A DNA stretch of 64,000 nt from Myxococcales bacterium. Lineage in GTDB: Bacteria; Myxococcota_A; Polyangia; Haliangiales; Haliangiaceae. Positions 54,651 to 63,569 of the stretch are shown here, piece after piece. The stretch is from the NCBI GenBank assembly GCA_016717005.1, contig JADJUF010000025.1, positions 1 through 64,000 of the forward strand, read 5' to 3'. The notes below the pieces were generated by a model. It was not told the DNA's origin, ran no database searches, and saw only the letters and a program-made list of their open reading frames with translations. The position numbers and the translations under genes are program-made. How positions within the stretch are numbered: the stretch's first letter is position 1; each line of letters opens with the position of its first letter.

Positions 54651-55580
54651 GTGGCCGTGCCGCGGGTGTCCGCCGTGATTCCGACCTACAACCGGTCCGC
54701 CGACGTGCGGCTGGCGGTGGCGTCGGTGGTGGCCCAGACCTACCCGGCCGAGGCCCTCGAGATCGTCGTGGTCGACGACGGCGGCGCCGACGACACCGAG
54801 GCAGTGCTGGCCCGCGAGTTCGGCGACCGGGTCCGCTACCTGCGCAAGCCCAACGGCGGGGTGTCGGCGGCGCGCAACTTCGGCATGGCCGCCGCGACCG
54901 GCGAGCTCCTGGCCCTGCTCGACGACGACGACGAGTGGCGGCCGACCAAGATCGCGCGCCAGGTCGAGGTGCTGACCGCGCGACCCGAGGTCGGGATGGT
55001 GATCACCGACGTCGAGCGCATGGACGAGCGCCGGGTCGGCTTCGAGATCTTCCGGCGCCGCGAGTTCATCCCCGAGGACGGCTGGGTGCTGCCGCACGTG
55101 CTCCGCAACCCGGCGCTGGTGCCGGCCTCGGCGATGCTGCGCCGCGCGGTCTTCACCGCGACCGGCGGGTTCGACGCGGCGCTGCCGACCGCCGAGGATC
55201 TCGACTTCCACCTGCGCGTGGCGGTGCGGTTCCAGATCGCCGTGGTGACCGAACCGCTGACCCGGGCCATGCGCGGCCACCAGGGGCTGTCGGCCCAGGC
55301 CCGGACCAACCGCGACTACGTCGACGCGGTCGAGCGGTTCGTGCGCGCGCACGCCGACGCGATCGCGCCGCGGGATCGCGCCGCCGCGCTGTTCTGGGCC
55401 TACGCGCGCAACGCCCGCGGCCTCCTGGCCACCGGGACGCTCACCGAGGCGGCGCGGCTGGCGCTGTGGGCCGGGCTGCACGCGCGCGGGCCGGCCGAGG
55501 CCCGGGAGCTGGCCCGGCTGGGCGTGGTCATGTCGAAGAACGCGGTCGTGCGCGCGCGCCGCCGGCTGGGGGCCGCCTGA
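54651..55580 (+). CDS. family 2 glycosyltransferase
   Basis: 309 residues from a GTG. The GT-A fold is clear: SAVIPTYNRSADVRLAV, EIVVVDDGGADDTEAVL, GGVSAARNFGMAAATGELLALLDDDD with the metal-binding DxD. It adds a sugar to a surface polysaccharide. It overlaps the next deacetylase gene by 1 nt (TGATG), so the two are coupled. Confidence 0.92.
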   Translation: MAVPRVSAVIPTYNRSADVRLAVASVVAQTYPAEALEIVVVDDGGADDTEAVLAREFGDRVRYLRKPNGGVSAARNFGMAAATGELLALLDDDDEWRPTKIARQVEVLTARPEVGMVITDVERMDERRVGFEIFRRREFIPEDGWVLPHVLRNPALVPASAMLRRAVFTATGGFDAALPTAEDLDFHLRVAVRFQIAVVTEPLTRAMRGHQGLSAQARTNRDYVDAVERFVRAHADAIAPRDRAAALFWAYARNARGLLATGTLTEAARLALWAGLHARGPAEARELARLGVVMSKNAVVRARRRLGAA

Positions 55581-56629
55581 TGGGCACGCGCGAGCGCGCC
55601 GCCGCGGTCCTGCACCGGCTCGGGGCGCTGGGCGTCGCCATGCGCGTGCGCGCGCTGGCCCCGGCGCGCTCGCTCGTGGTCGTCACGTACCACCACGTCT
55701 GCGACCCGGGCCCGGCCTACGCGTTCGATCCCGACGTGGCCGACGTGACGCCGGCGCAGTTCCGCCGCCAGCTCGCGCTCTTGACCCGGCACTTCAACGT
55801 GATCGATCTGGCGACCCTCGCCGGCGGGCTCGACGGCGGCGCGCTGCCGCCCAACCCGTGCCTGATCACCTTCGACGACGGCTACCGCTCGAACCTGACC
55901 GAGGCGCTGCCGGCGCTGCGGGCGGCCGGCGTCCCCGCGACCTTCTTCATCGCCACCGGCTTCACCACCCAGCGCCGCATGTACTGGTGGGATCGCATCG
56001 CGTACCTGGTCCGTCACGCCACCCGCCCGCGCGTGAGCCTGACCTACCCGCGCGCGCTCACGCTCGATCTGGCCGCGCCCGCGGTCGGCCGCGCGGCGCT
56101 GGTCAAGCTGGTCAAGAACACCGATGGCCTCGACCTCGAGCGGTTCCTGACCGAGCTCGCGGCCGCGGCCGGGGTGCCGTGGGACGCCGCGCGCGAGCGG
56201 GCCCTGGCCGACGAGCTGATCATGACCTGGGACGAGGTCCGGACGCTGGCCGCGGCCGGGATGACGATCGAGTCGCACACCCGCGACCACCGCGTGCTCG
56301 AGACCCTGCCGGCCGAGGCGCTGGCGGACGATCTGCGCGGCGCCCGCGCCGAGCTGGCGCGTGAGCTCGGCGTCACCAGCCGCGCGATCGCGTACCCGGT
56401 CGGGCGCACGATCGCGCGCTACCCGGCCGTGCGCGCCGCCGTGGCCGACGCCGGCTACCAGCTCGGCTTCACCAACGCCAGCGGGCTGGTCGATCTGCGC
56501 CGCCGGGCGCGCCTCGATCGCCTCGACCTGGCGCGGATCGCGGTCGACCGCGATCTGTCCGACGCGATGTTCCTGGCCCAGCTGGCGGTGCCAGGGTTCG
56601 CCTACTCGCGCACCCCCGAGAACGTATGA
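55580..56629 (+). CDS. polysaccharide deacetylase (NodB-like), second copy
   Basis: 349 residues. Motifs are VVVTYHHVCDPG, CLITFDDGYRSNL, TFFIATGF and ESHTRDHRVLETL. It is of a different subtype from the enzyme at 53496, so it is not a recent duplicate. Coupled to the glycosyltransferase upstream (TGATG) and to the methyltransferase downstream (ATGA), it is the centre of a three-gene glycan operon. Confidence 0.92.
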   Translation: MGTRERAAAVLHRLGALGVAMRVRALAPARSLVVVTYHHVCDPGPAYAFDPDVADVTPAQFRRQLALLTRHFNVIDLATLAGGLDGGALPPNPCLITFDDGYRSNLTEALPALRAAGVPATFFIATGFTTQRRMYWWDRIAYLVRHATRPRVSLTYPRALTLDLAAPAVGRAALVKLVKNTDGLDLERFLTELAAAAGVPWDAARERALADELIMTWDEVRTLAAAGMTIESHTRDHRVLETLPAEALADDLRGARAELARELGVTSRAIAYPVGRTIARYPAVRAAVADAGYQLGFTNASGLVDLRRRARLDRLDLARIAVDRDLSDAMFLAQLAVPGFAYSRTPENV

Positions 56630-57345
56630 GCACCAAGGACGACCTCCTCGCCGCCTACCACCACCTCCGCAGCGGCGACGTCCGCGCCGCGCTGGTCGAG
56701 CTCGACCTGCCGACCCGCACCGCCGCCGCGCGCGCGCGCGCCGAGCAGGTCGTCCGCCGCGCCTGGATGAAGTACGCGCTGCGCACCGTGCGCCAGAACG
56801 ACGCCCACGACCGGCTCGACCTCGCCTACAAGATGCCGGACCCCTGGCACATGGCCTCGGCCCAGGAGCAGGCGCGGTTCGCCGAGACCAACGCGATCAT
56901 CGCGCGCGAGCTGGGTGACCACCACGAGACGCTGCTCGAGATCGGCTGCGGCGAGGGCCACCAGACCGAGCACCTGATGGCGCTGGCCGACCGCGTGACC
57001 GGGCTCGACGTGTCGGCCACCGCGGTCGAGCGCGCGCGCGCGCGCCTGCCCGACGCCGAGTTCGCGGTCGGCGACATCTACGCCCAGCCCTGGGCCGAGG
57101 AGCGCGGCCGCTTCGATCTGGTGACCGCGTGCGAGGTCATCTACTACATGAGCGACATGCCCGGCTTCCTGCGCACGATCGACCGGCTCGGCCGCGAGTG
57201 CCTGGTCACCTACTTCGCGCCGGCGGCGCGCAAGGTCGCGGTCCACGTCGACGCGATGCCCGGCGTCGAGCAGACCCGGTTCCGCTACCAGGACGTCGAG
57301 TGGGTGGCGGCGTGGTGGCCGGGCGCGGCCCAGCGCAGCGCCTGA
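56626..57345 (+). CDS. NodS-like SAM-dependent methyltransferase
   Basis: 239 residues. Motif I is LLEIGCGEGHQTEHLM, then VTGLDVSATAVERARARL, FAVGDIYAQPW and FDLVTACEVIYYMSD, the NodS/class I pattern. A helical N-terminal extension of 90 residues precedes it. In nod-type systems such enzymes N-methylate deacetylated glucosamine, which would fit the two deacetylases here. The structured element at 57347 starts 2 nt after its stop. Confidence 0.85.
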   Translation: MSTKDDLLAAYHHLRSGDVRAALVELDLPTRTAAARARAEQVVRRAWMKYALRTVRQNDAHDRLDLAYKMPDPWHMASAQEQARFAETNAIIARELGDHHETLLEIGCGEGHQTEHLMALADRVTGLDVSATAVERARARLPDAEFAVGDIYAQPWAEERGRFDLVTACEVIYYMSDMPGFLRTIDRLGRECLVTYFAPAARKVAVHVDAMPGVEQTRFRYQDVEWVAAWWPGAAQRSA

Positions 57346-57346
57346 C

Positions 57347-57531
57347 GTAGGGCCCACGCGTGAACAACTCGGTCGGTCTCGCGGCCGATCCATCCCGGCT
57401 GGCTGCGTTGCCGGCTCCGGTCCTCGGGTCACGTCCAACGGGGACGCTCCCCTCCGGTCCTCGCCGTCGCCTTGCCATCCGGGCGCCTCGTCCGCGATCC
57501 TCGATCGACTTGTTCACGCGCGGGCCCTTAC
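57347..57531 (+). repeat. structured palindromic element, copy B
   Basis: A long imperfect terminal stem pairs 57347-57384 with 57492-57531 (GGGCCC-A-CGCGTGAACAA against its complement with one bulge). Inside, the invariant CCGATCCAT (57385-57393) precedes a 10-bp helix, CCCGGCTGGC (57394-57403) with GCCATCCGGG (57474-57483, 9 of 10 paired). The helix is followed by TGCGTTGC on the left and preceded by CGCCTT on the right, then CGCCTCG. An apical hairpin CGTCC-AACGG-GGACG sits at 57432-57446. Copy A at 61446 has the same plan with different stems. Confidence 0.8.
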
Positions 57532-57532
57532 A

Positions 57533-57885
57533 GAGGGTTCGTCGCCGAACCCAGGCAGGTGCAGGGGTGCGCCGCAGTCCGAGGTCTCGTCCAGCCCAGG
57601 TCGGCGTCTCGAGGGGCAAGCCCCGATGGGGCCCCCACCCAGGACCACCCAGGACGCGAAACTCCCGGCGCGGGGACCGGTGCTCGACCGAAAAGACTCA
57701 CGAGCGCTGACTTCCAGCGGGCCGTGCGCCGAACCCAGGCAGGTGCAGGGGGCCTCGGCGGTCCGCGGTCACGCCCGGATCACGTCGGCACCGCCCGGGG
57801 CCAGCTCCGCCGAACCGGCCACCCGCGACGCGAGCCGCCCGGCGCGGGGACCGGTCCTCGACCGAAGCGGCGACGAGCGCCGCGC
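57533..57885 (+). repeat. degenerate ~180-bp tandem duplication with dispersed relatives
   Basis: Two units, about 57533-57715 and 57716-57885, share CGCCGAACCCAGGCAGGTGC at their start and GGCGCGGGGACCGG plus CTCGACCGAA at their end. The hairpin at the left edge (57531-57551) recurs inverted at 13365-13385, and the AGGACGCGAA-CTCCCGG piece recurs near 6882. This is a dispersed intergenic repeat family, perhaps remnants of a small mobile element. Confidence 0.6.
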
Positions 57886-57891
57886 CGCGCG

Positions 57892-58446
57892 CTACTGGTA
57901 GAGGTAGACGATGAAGCCGATCGGCACGGTCAGGCCGGCGCCGACGAACCACTTGCCGCGCCCGCGCAGGCCGCGGTCGCCCTTCATCATGGTCATGCCG
58001 GTCAGCGCCAGGAAGATCAGCGCGACCGCGAACAGATCGGCGACGTAGGTCCAGACGCCCTTGAGGTTGTTCAGGTGCAGCGCGTTGAGCTCGAACAGCA
58101 CCGCGCGCCGGGTGATCGTCTTGAGCGTGCCCCGGCCGGTGGTCACGTCGAGCCGGGCCTCCTGGCCGTCGCCCAGGAAGATCCGCAGCTCGCGCTCGGT
58201 CTCGAGGAAGTGGCCGCGCACGGCGGCGCGATCGAGGCGGAGGCGCGCGACCGCGGTCGCCTCGAGCTCGGCCGGCGGGCCCGGCGGCAGCGGCCCGATG
58301 TCGAACGAGCGCTGCGTGAACCGGTAGTTCGGGTTCCAGTCCTCGATGTGGTTGACCGCCAGGCCCGACACGCCGTACGCGATGATCAGCGCGACCGCGA
58401 CGTAGCCGACGTCGCGGTGGAGGATGCGGAACCACTTCCGCCACAT
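57892..58446 (-). CDS. PepSY-associated membrane protein
   Basis: 184 residues from the ATG at 58446 (a GTG at 58467 overlapping the previous stop would add seven). Residues 5-32 form the first helix (RILHRDVGYVAVALIIAYGVSG), with NHIEDWNPNY after it. Two more helices are near the end (TYVADLFAVALIFLALTGM; VGAGLTVPIGFIVYLY). The pattern fits PepSY_TM-like proteins, which often accompany haem or iron traffic. It is coupled to the DUF4920 lipoprotein upstream. Confidence 0.8.
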   Translation of the reverse strand: MWRKWFRILHRDVGYVAVALIIAYGVSGLAVNHIEDWNPNYRFTQRSFDIGPLPPGPPAELEATAVARLRLDRAAVRGHFLETERELRIFLGDGQEARLDVTTGRGTLKTITRRAVLFELNALHLNNLKGVWTYVADLFAVALIFLALTGMTMMKGDRGLRGRGKWFVGAGLTVPIGFIVYLYQ

Positions 58447-58463
58447 CACGCGCGCCACGCGCG

Positions 58464-59036
58464 TCACATCTTGTCGCGGATGAGCGCGCCGGTGCCGTCG
58501 AGGCGGACCACCGTGATCGGCGCGGTCACGCTGGCCGGGTCGAAGGTCTCGCCCTTCTCCTCGGCCTGGTACTTGGCGTAGTCGACGCTGTCCTCGAGCG
58601 ACATCTCGGTCACCGCGACCACGCCCTCGGCCACCGCGTGCTTGCCCTTGGCGTCCATCGGGAAGACCATCTCGCCGTCGACGACCTTGAAGCGCAGCTT
58701 CTCGCCGGGCGCGGCGCCGGCCATCTCGAACCAGCAGCCGCGCTTGGGGCACACGTCGACGATCATGCCCTCGGCCCGCACGGTCTTGCCGGCGAAGGCC
58801 TTGGGGTCGGCGAGGATGCTGGCGATCGGGGTCGACTCGCCCAGCTTGACGCCAGCGCCGAACGCCTGGCCGTCGGCGGTCGCGACCGCGGTGCCCTCGG
58901 GCTTGGCGGCGGCGGCGGCGGTGTCGGCCGGCTTGGCGGCGGCGGTCGGCGCGGCGCCGGTCTTGGGGCCCTTGTCACAGCCGGCGGCGGCGACGAGGAG
59001 CGCGAACGCGAGCAACGAAGATGGACGGATCATCAT
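58464..59036 (-). CDS. DUF4920-type lipoprotein
   Basis: 190 residues. The lipobox is LVAAAGCDKG, followed by an Ala/Lys linker. The domain has DGQAFGAGVKLGESTPIASI, then VCPKRGCWFEMAGA with two cysteines, matching DUF4920 proteins, predicted small barrel domains. Two adjacent ATG codons (59036 and 59033) serve as starts. It is in an operon with the PepSY-type membrane protein. Confidence 0.75.
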   Translation of the reverse strand: MMIRPSSLLAFALLVAAAGCDKGPKTGAAPTAAAKPADTAAAAAKPEGTAVATADGQAFGAGVKLGESTPIASILADPKAFAGKTVRAEGMIVDVCPKRGCWFEMAGAAPGEKLRFKVVDGEMVFPMDAKGKHAVAEGVVAVTEMSLEDSVDYAKYQAEEKGETFDPASVTAPITVVRLDGTGALIRDKM

Positions 59037-59118
59037 GAGGGGGCCTCGACGGGTGGTCGCGCGCAGTCTGCGTCGAGGGCCGCCGCCTGTCAACGCGGCG
59101 GTCGGCCGCAGCGCCGCG

Positions 59119-59814
59119 TCATTCGGGCGGCTTGACGCGGGCGGTCGCGGGCGGTAGCTCGGCGCGCTTGCCGCCCAGCGCCTTGGCCTCGCGCTTGGTC
59201 CGGCGGCGCGCGTCCTTGGCGCTCTCGCCCGGCAGGCGGGTCTCGATGTCGACGCCGCCGAACATGATGAGCCCGGTGATCCGCAAGACCGGGCGCTCGG
59301 GGTCCGGCGACGCCGGGGCCCGGTGGACCTCGCCGAAGCCGCCGAACAGCGCGGTCGCGTCGGACTCGACCGCCAGCCACGGCGGCACGATGATCGTCAT
59401 GCCGCCGAACAGGCACCGGATCCGCAGCTCGGTCACCCCGGGCGCGAGGTTGGCCTCGCGGAAGTCGAGCTCGGATCCGCCGAACATGGTCACGGCGGTG
59501 ACCTGGCGGGCCGGGGTCCAGGTGCCGCCCTTGTCGACGCCGCCGAACACCGCGATCACGCGACCGCGCGCGGGCCAGGCGCCGCCAGCGGGTGTGGTCG
59601 GGGACGGCACGAGGGCGGTCGTGGTGGTCGACGCCGGCAGATCGGCGATCAGCGCGTCGAGCGCGGCCACGGTCTCGGCCCGCTGGGCCAGCTCGAGCCG
59701 GCGCTCGAGCTCGTCGACGTCGAGCGCGTCGGCGCTGAACTGGTCGGTCAGGACCGCGATCACCTGATCGCGGCGATCGCGCAGCGCGATCAACGGCCCG
59801 GGCGCGTCGCTCAT
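59119..59814 (-). CDS. DUF1707-type and LiaF-C-like protein
   Basis: 231 residues. The N-terminal ALRDRRDQVIAVLTDQFSADALDVDELERRL is the DUF1707/SHOCT-like helix. The remainder is a beta-helix with repeated FGG motifs (VIAVFGGVDKGG, VTMFGGSELDF, LFGGMTIIVP, LFGGFGEV, IMFGGVDIETR), as in cell-wall-active antibiotic response proteins. The start overlaps the stop of the adenosine deaminase gene by ATGA. TATGCT lies 6 nt before the ATG, so a second, leaderless transcript is also possible. Confidence 0.8.
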   Translation of the reverse strand: MSDAPGPLIALRDRRDQVIAVLTDQFSADALDVDELERRLELAQRAETVAALDALIADLPASTTTTALVPSPTTPAGGAWPARGRVIAVFGGVDKGGTWTPARQVTAVTMFGGSELDFREANLAPGVTELRIRCLFGGMTIIVPPWLAVESDATALFGGFGEVHRAPASPDPERPVLRITGLIMFGGVDIETRLPGESAKDARRRTKREAKALGGKRAELPPATARVKPPE

Positions 59815-60878
59815 GGCGCGAGCATACCGGGCGCCGGCCCGGGCGCCAGCGCGGCCCAGCGGGTCGCGGTGTCGTGGGCCAGGCGCGCCAGATCGACGCC
59901 GAGGGTCGCCGCCAGCGCCAGCTCGCGCTGGTAGCTGGTCGCCAGCGGCTCGGGGTCGTCGCTGCCGAGCACGCACCGGACGCCGGCCCGCTGCAGCGCC
60001 GCCAGCGGCGTGGCGCCGTGGGCGGCCTCGAGCGCCGCCACCGCCGACGGGATCAGCAGCAGGTTCGAGGTCGGGCACACCTCGAGCGTCACGCCGGCGT
60101 CGATCACCTGCGCGAGCACCGCCGGATCGTCGAGCGCGCGCACGCCGTGGCCGATCGCCTGGGGCGCTAGCGCCAGCGTGCGCGCGACCGAGTCGGCGCC
60201 GGCGAACTCGCCGGCGTGGATCGTCAGGTCGGGCAGGTCGGGGCGGAGCTGCTCGATGATCGCCACCAGCGCCGCCGGCATCGGCTCGCGATCGTCGCCG
60301 CCGACGATGCCGAGCACGTCGAGCCCGACCAGCGCCGCCGCGTGCTCGCGCACCATCGCCGCCAGCGCCTGGTAGTGGGGCGCGCTCTCGAACGTGCGCG
60401 ACAGGCCCAGCCGCAGCAGGATCGGCACGCCGGTGGCCGCGACCACGCGCGCGCGCGCGGCGATCACCGCCGCCAGGATCGGGCTGGCGTAGCGGCTGGC
60501 GAACTCGACCGGCGCCACCTCGCGCCAGGCCCGGCGCTCGTGCTCGATCAGGGTGCGCGCCATCGAGAACAGGCTCAGGCGCAGCTCGCACCCGGCGGCG
60601 TCGGCCGCGGCCTCGTCCATCGCCCGCTCGGCCAGGGCCGCGATCGCCGGCACGCTGACGTAGGCGGCCCGGCTCGCGACGATGCAGCCGTAGAACGCCG
60701 ACGGATCGTCGGACGGCGCGGTCACCGTCACCGCCGCGGCCAGCTCGGCCTCGGTGCGGAAGCGCCCGGCGGCGTCGTCGTAGAAGGTCGGGCTGCGCAG
60801 ATCGAACTGGCGCGCGATCGCGGCCAGGGCCGCCGCGCTGTGCGAGCCCTCGAGGTGACGGTGGAGATCGAGTTGCAC
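59811..60878 (-). CDS. add: adenosine deaminase family protein
   Basis: 355 residues from a GTG. Zinc ligands and catalytic residues are visible: DLHRHLEGS, TIHAGEFAGA, IGHGVRAL and VLGSDDPEPLATSY. In the usual family the last motif is SDDP with a hydrophobic residue. It deaminates adenosine or a related purine. TACACC lies 6 nt before the GTG, another leaderless pattern. Confidence 0.9.
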   Translation of the reverse strand: MQLDLHRHLEGSHSAAALAAIARQFDLRSPTFYDDAAGRFRTEAELAAAVTVTAPSDDPSAFYGCIVASRAAYVSVPAIAALAERAMDEAAADAAGCELRLSLFSMARTLIEHERRAWREVAPVEFASRYASPILAAVIAARARVVAATGVPILLRLGLSRTFESAPHYQALAAMVREHAAALVGLDVLGIVGGDDREPMPAALVAIIEQLRPDLPDLTIHAGEFAGADSVARTLALAPQAIGHGVRALDDPAVLAQVIDAGVTLEVCPTSNLLLIPSAVAALEAAHGATPLAALQRAGVRCVLGSDDPEPLATSYQRELALAATLGVDLARLAHDTATRWAALAPGPAPGMLAP

Positions 60879-60980
60879 GGCGCTGGTGTACCGCACTGAC
60901 GTCGGGCGGGTAGCGCCGCCTGGTGTTTGTCGGCGCCGGGCCGGCGCCGGGCCGGCGCCCGATCGCGTATGGTGCGCGCG

Positions 60981-61448
60981 ATGGCGAGCCGCGCTGACCT
61001 GAAGCGAGCGCTCCTGGCCGCGGCCGAGGCCGCCCTGGCGACCGCGCGCGCGGCCCACGCCGCCGCGGTCGAGGGCGCGACCCACGCCGAGGCCCGGGCC
61101 GAGAACGACAAGGACACGCGCGGCCTCGAGCAGTCGTACCTGGCCCGCGGCCACGCCGCCCGGGTCCAGGAGATCGAGGCGGCGTTGCCGGCGCTGGCGG
61201 CGCTGTCGGTCGGCCGCGCGCCGAGCCAGGTGGCGCTGGGCGCGATCGTGACGGTCGACGACGACGGCGCGACCGTGCGCTACTACCTGGCGCCGTGGGG
61301 CGGCGGGGTCACGGTCGGCGGCGACGTGGCGGTCGTGACGCCGCAGTCGCCGATCGGCCGGGCGCTGCTGGGCCGGGCCGCCGGCGACCTGGTCGAGATC
61401 CGGCGCCCCGGCGGCGTGCGCGAGGTCGAGGTCACGCGCATCGACTAG
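60981..61448 (+). CDS. Gre-like transcription factor
   Basis: 155 residues. The N-terminal helical hairpin is Ala-rich (RALLAAAEAALATARAAHAAAV) with an acidic tip in AENDKDTRGLEQSYLARG. The C-terminal domain has the Gre FKBP-like ending VVTPQSPIGRALLGRAAGDLVEI. It differs from GreB at 22363 and may be a Gre-family competitor or nucleoside-kinase-regulator-like protein. Its TAG stop is the first three bases of the structured element that follows. Confidence 0.8.
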   Translation: MASRADLKRALLAAAEAALATARAAHAAAVEGATHAEARAENDKDTRGLEQSYLARGHAARVQEIEAALPALAALSVGRAPSQVALGAIVTVDDDGATVRYYLAPWGGGVTVGGDVAVVTPQSPIGRALLGRAAGDLVEIRRPGGVREVEVTRID

Positions 61449-61609
61449 TACCTCGCCACAGGGAATCTGATCGGTTGAGGACGCCGATCCATCGCCGATC
61501 GCTGCGTTGCAACTCCTCGAGTTCCAACGAGGGGCCCGTCGTCGTTGCGCCTTGCGCTCGGCGCGCCTCGGCGCCCGCAACCAATCATCTCCCCTGTGGC
61601 GAGGTACTA
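61446..61609 (+). repeat. structured palindromic element, copy A
   Basis: A perfect 18-bp terminal stem pairs 61446-61463 with 61592-61609 (TAGTACCTCGCCACAGGG with its complement), extended imperfectly to 61477/61578. Inside, CCGATCCAT (61484-61492) precedes CGCCGATCGC (61493-61502), which pairs 9 of 10 with GCGCTCGGCG (61554-61563). Flanks TGCGTTGC, CGCCTT and CGCCTCG are identical to copy B, while both stems differ. The apical hairpin is CCTCG-N8-CGAGG at 61515-61532 and contains TCCAACG, also present in copy B. Confidence 0.85.
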
Positions 61610-61628
61610 GCGCGCGGTCGCGTCCGCG

Positions 61629-61697
61629 CGGCCGGGTGTCAGCGGTGTCAGCCGATCGGGCGTTCGGGTGGGTGTCAGTCCGGTCGGTCGCGTCAGC
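61629..61697 (-). repeat. satellite motif cluster next to a stop codon
   Basis: Three to four degenerate copies of the GGTGTCAGCCGATCGG motif, matching the arrays at 1-149 and 31977-32508. The last copy merges with the stop codon (TCA, 61693-61695) of the small membrane protein gene. Confidence 0.6.
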
Positions 61698-61950
61698 GCG
61701 GCCCGACGCCCGCGTCGCCGGCCACGGCCTCGTCCTTGGTCGCCTCCTTGTACCCGGCCTCGACGCCCCGCTTGACCTTCTCGACCACCGGCTTGGCCTT
61801 CTCGCTCACGCCCTCGCGCATGTCCTTGGCCTCGCTGGTCGACCAGATCGCCGACACGTGTCCGAAGAACGTGCGCTTGCCCAGCTTCACGGTGGCGCCC
61901 ATGAAGATGAGCACGCCCACCAAGATCAAGGTGACGACGGAGCGGATCAC
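61693..61950 (-). CDS. small single-helix membrane protein
   Basis: 85 residues. One hydrophobic helix at the N-terminus (VVTLILVGVLIFMGATV), then a charged, probably helical tail (EGVSEKAKPVVEKVKRGVEAG). No motif is recognised, but composition and codon use fit a real gene. Confidence 0.65.
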   Translation of the reverse strand: MIRSVVTLILVGVLIFMGATVKLGKRTFFGHVSAIWSTSEAKDMREGVSEKAKPVVEKVKRGVEAGYKEATKDEAVAGDAGVGPR

Positions 61951-62080
61951 GCCGTCAGCCTAACGCGGCCTCGGCCGTGGTGCGAGCCGGCTGCAGGCTG
62001 CGGCCCGCATGCGGGCGCTGGCCTGCACCTCGGCGGCACCGGCGCCGCGCGGTTCCGCGGAGTTGCGCCGCTGCCGGGGA

Positions 62081-62094
62081 GGCACGGCGCCTGC
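62081..62094 (+). promoter_or_regulatory. candidate sigma-54 promoter
   Basis: GGCACG at 62081 and CTGCA at 62091 give GG-N10-GC with exact spacing, one mismatch each in the -24 and -12 motifs. The predicted start is about 62106, only a few bases before the ATG of a sigma-54 activator, so the gene may autoregulate. Confidence 0.45.
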
Positions 62095-62109
62095 AACTGC
62101 CTGCCTGCG

Positions 62110-63513
<1,404 letters not shown>

Positions 63514-63569
63514 GCCGCGGCGGCGGCCGATCGCGCACGCGCGCGGCGCGGCTCGTCCGACCGGCGGCG

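Larger units (their letters stand above)
57346..57891. other. 546-bp gene-free region of structured and repeated DNA
   Basis: No credible gene. The first third is the palindromic structured element (57347-57531). The rest is a degenerate tandem repeat (57533-57885). Frames that are open across it only reflect GC bias. Confidence 0.7.

Noticed and set aside
57346..57891. Protein-coding gene in the long spacer (frames of 85-370 codons)
   Set aside because: Frames there translate the structured element and the degenerate repeat; none has a start with RBS or a recognisable domain.
61446..61609. Insertion sequence or integron attC site
   Set aside because: No transposase frame fits within 164 bp and the integron GTTRRRY/RYYYAAC core sites are not visible. 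A non-autonomous element remains possible.
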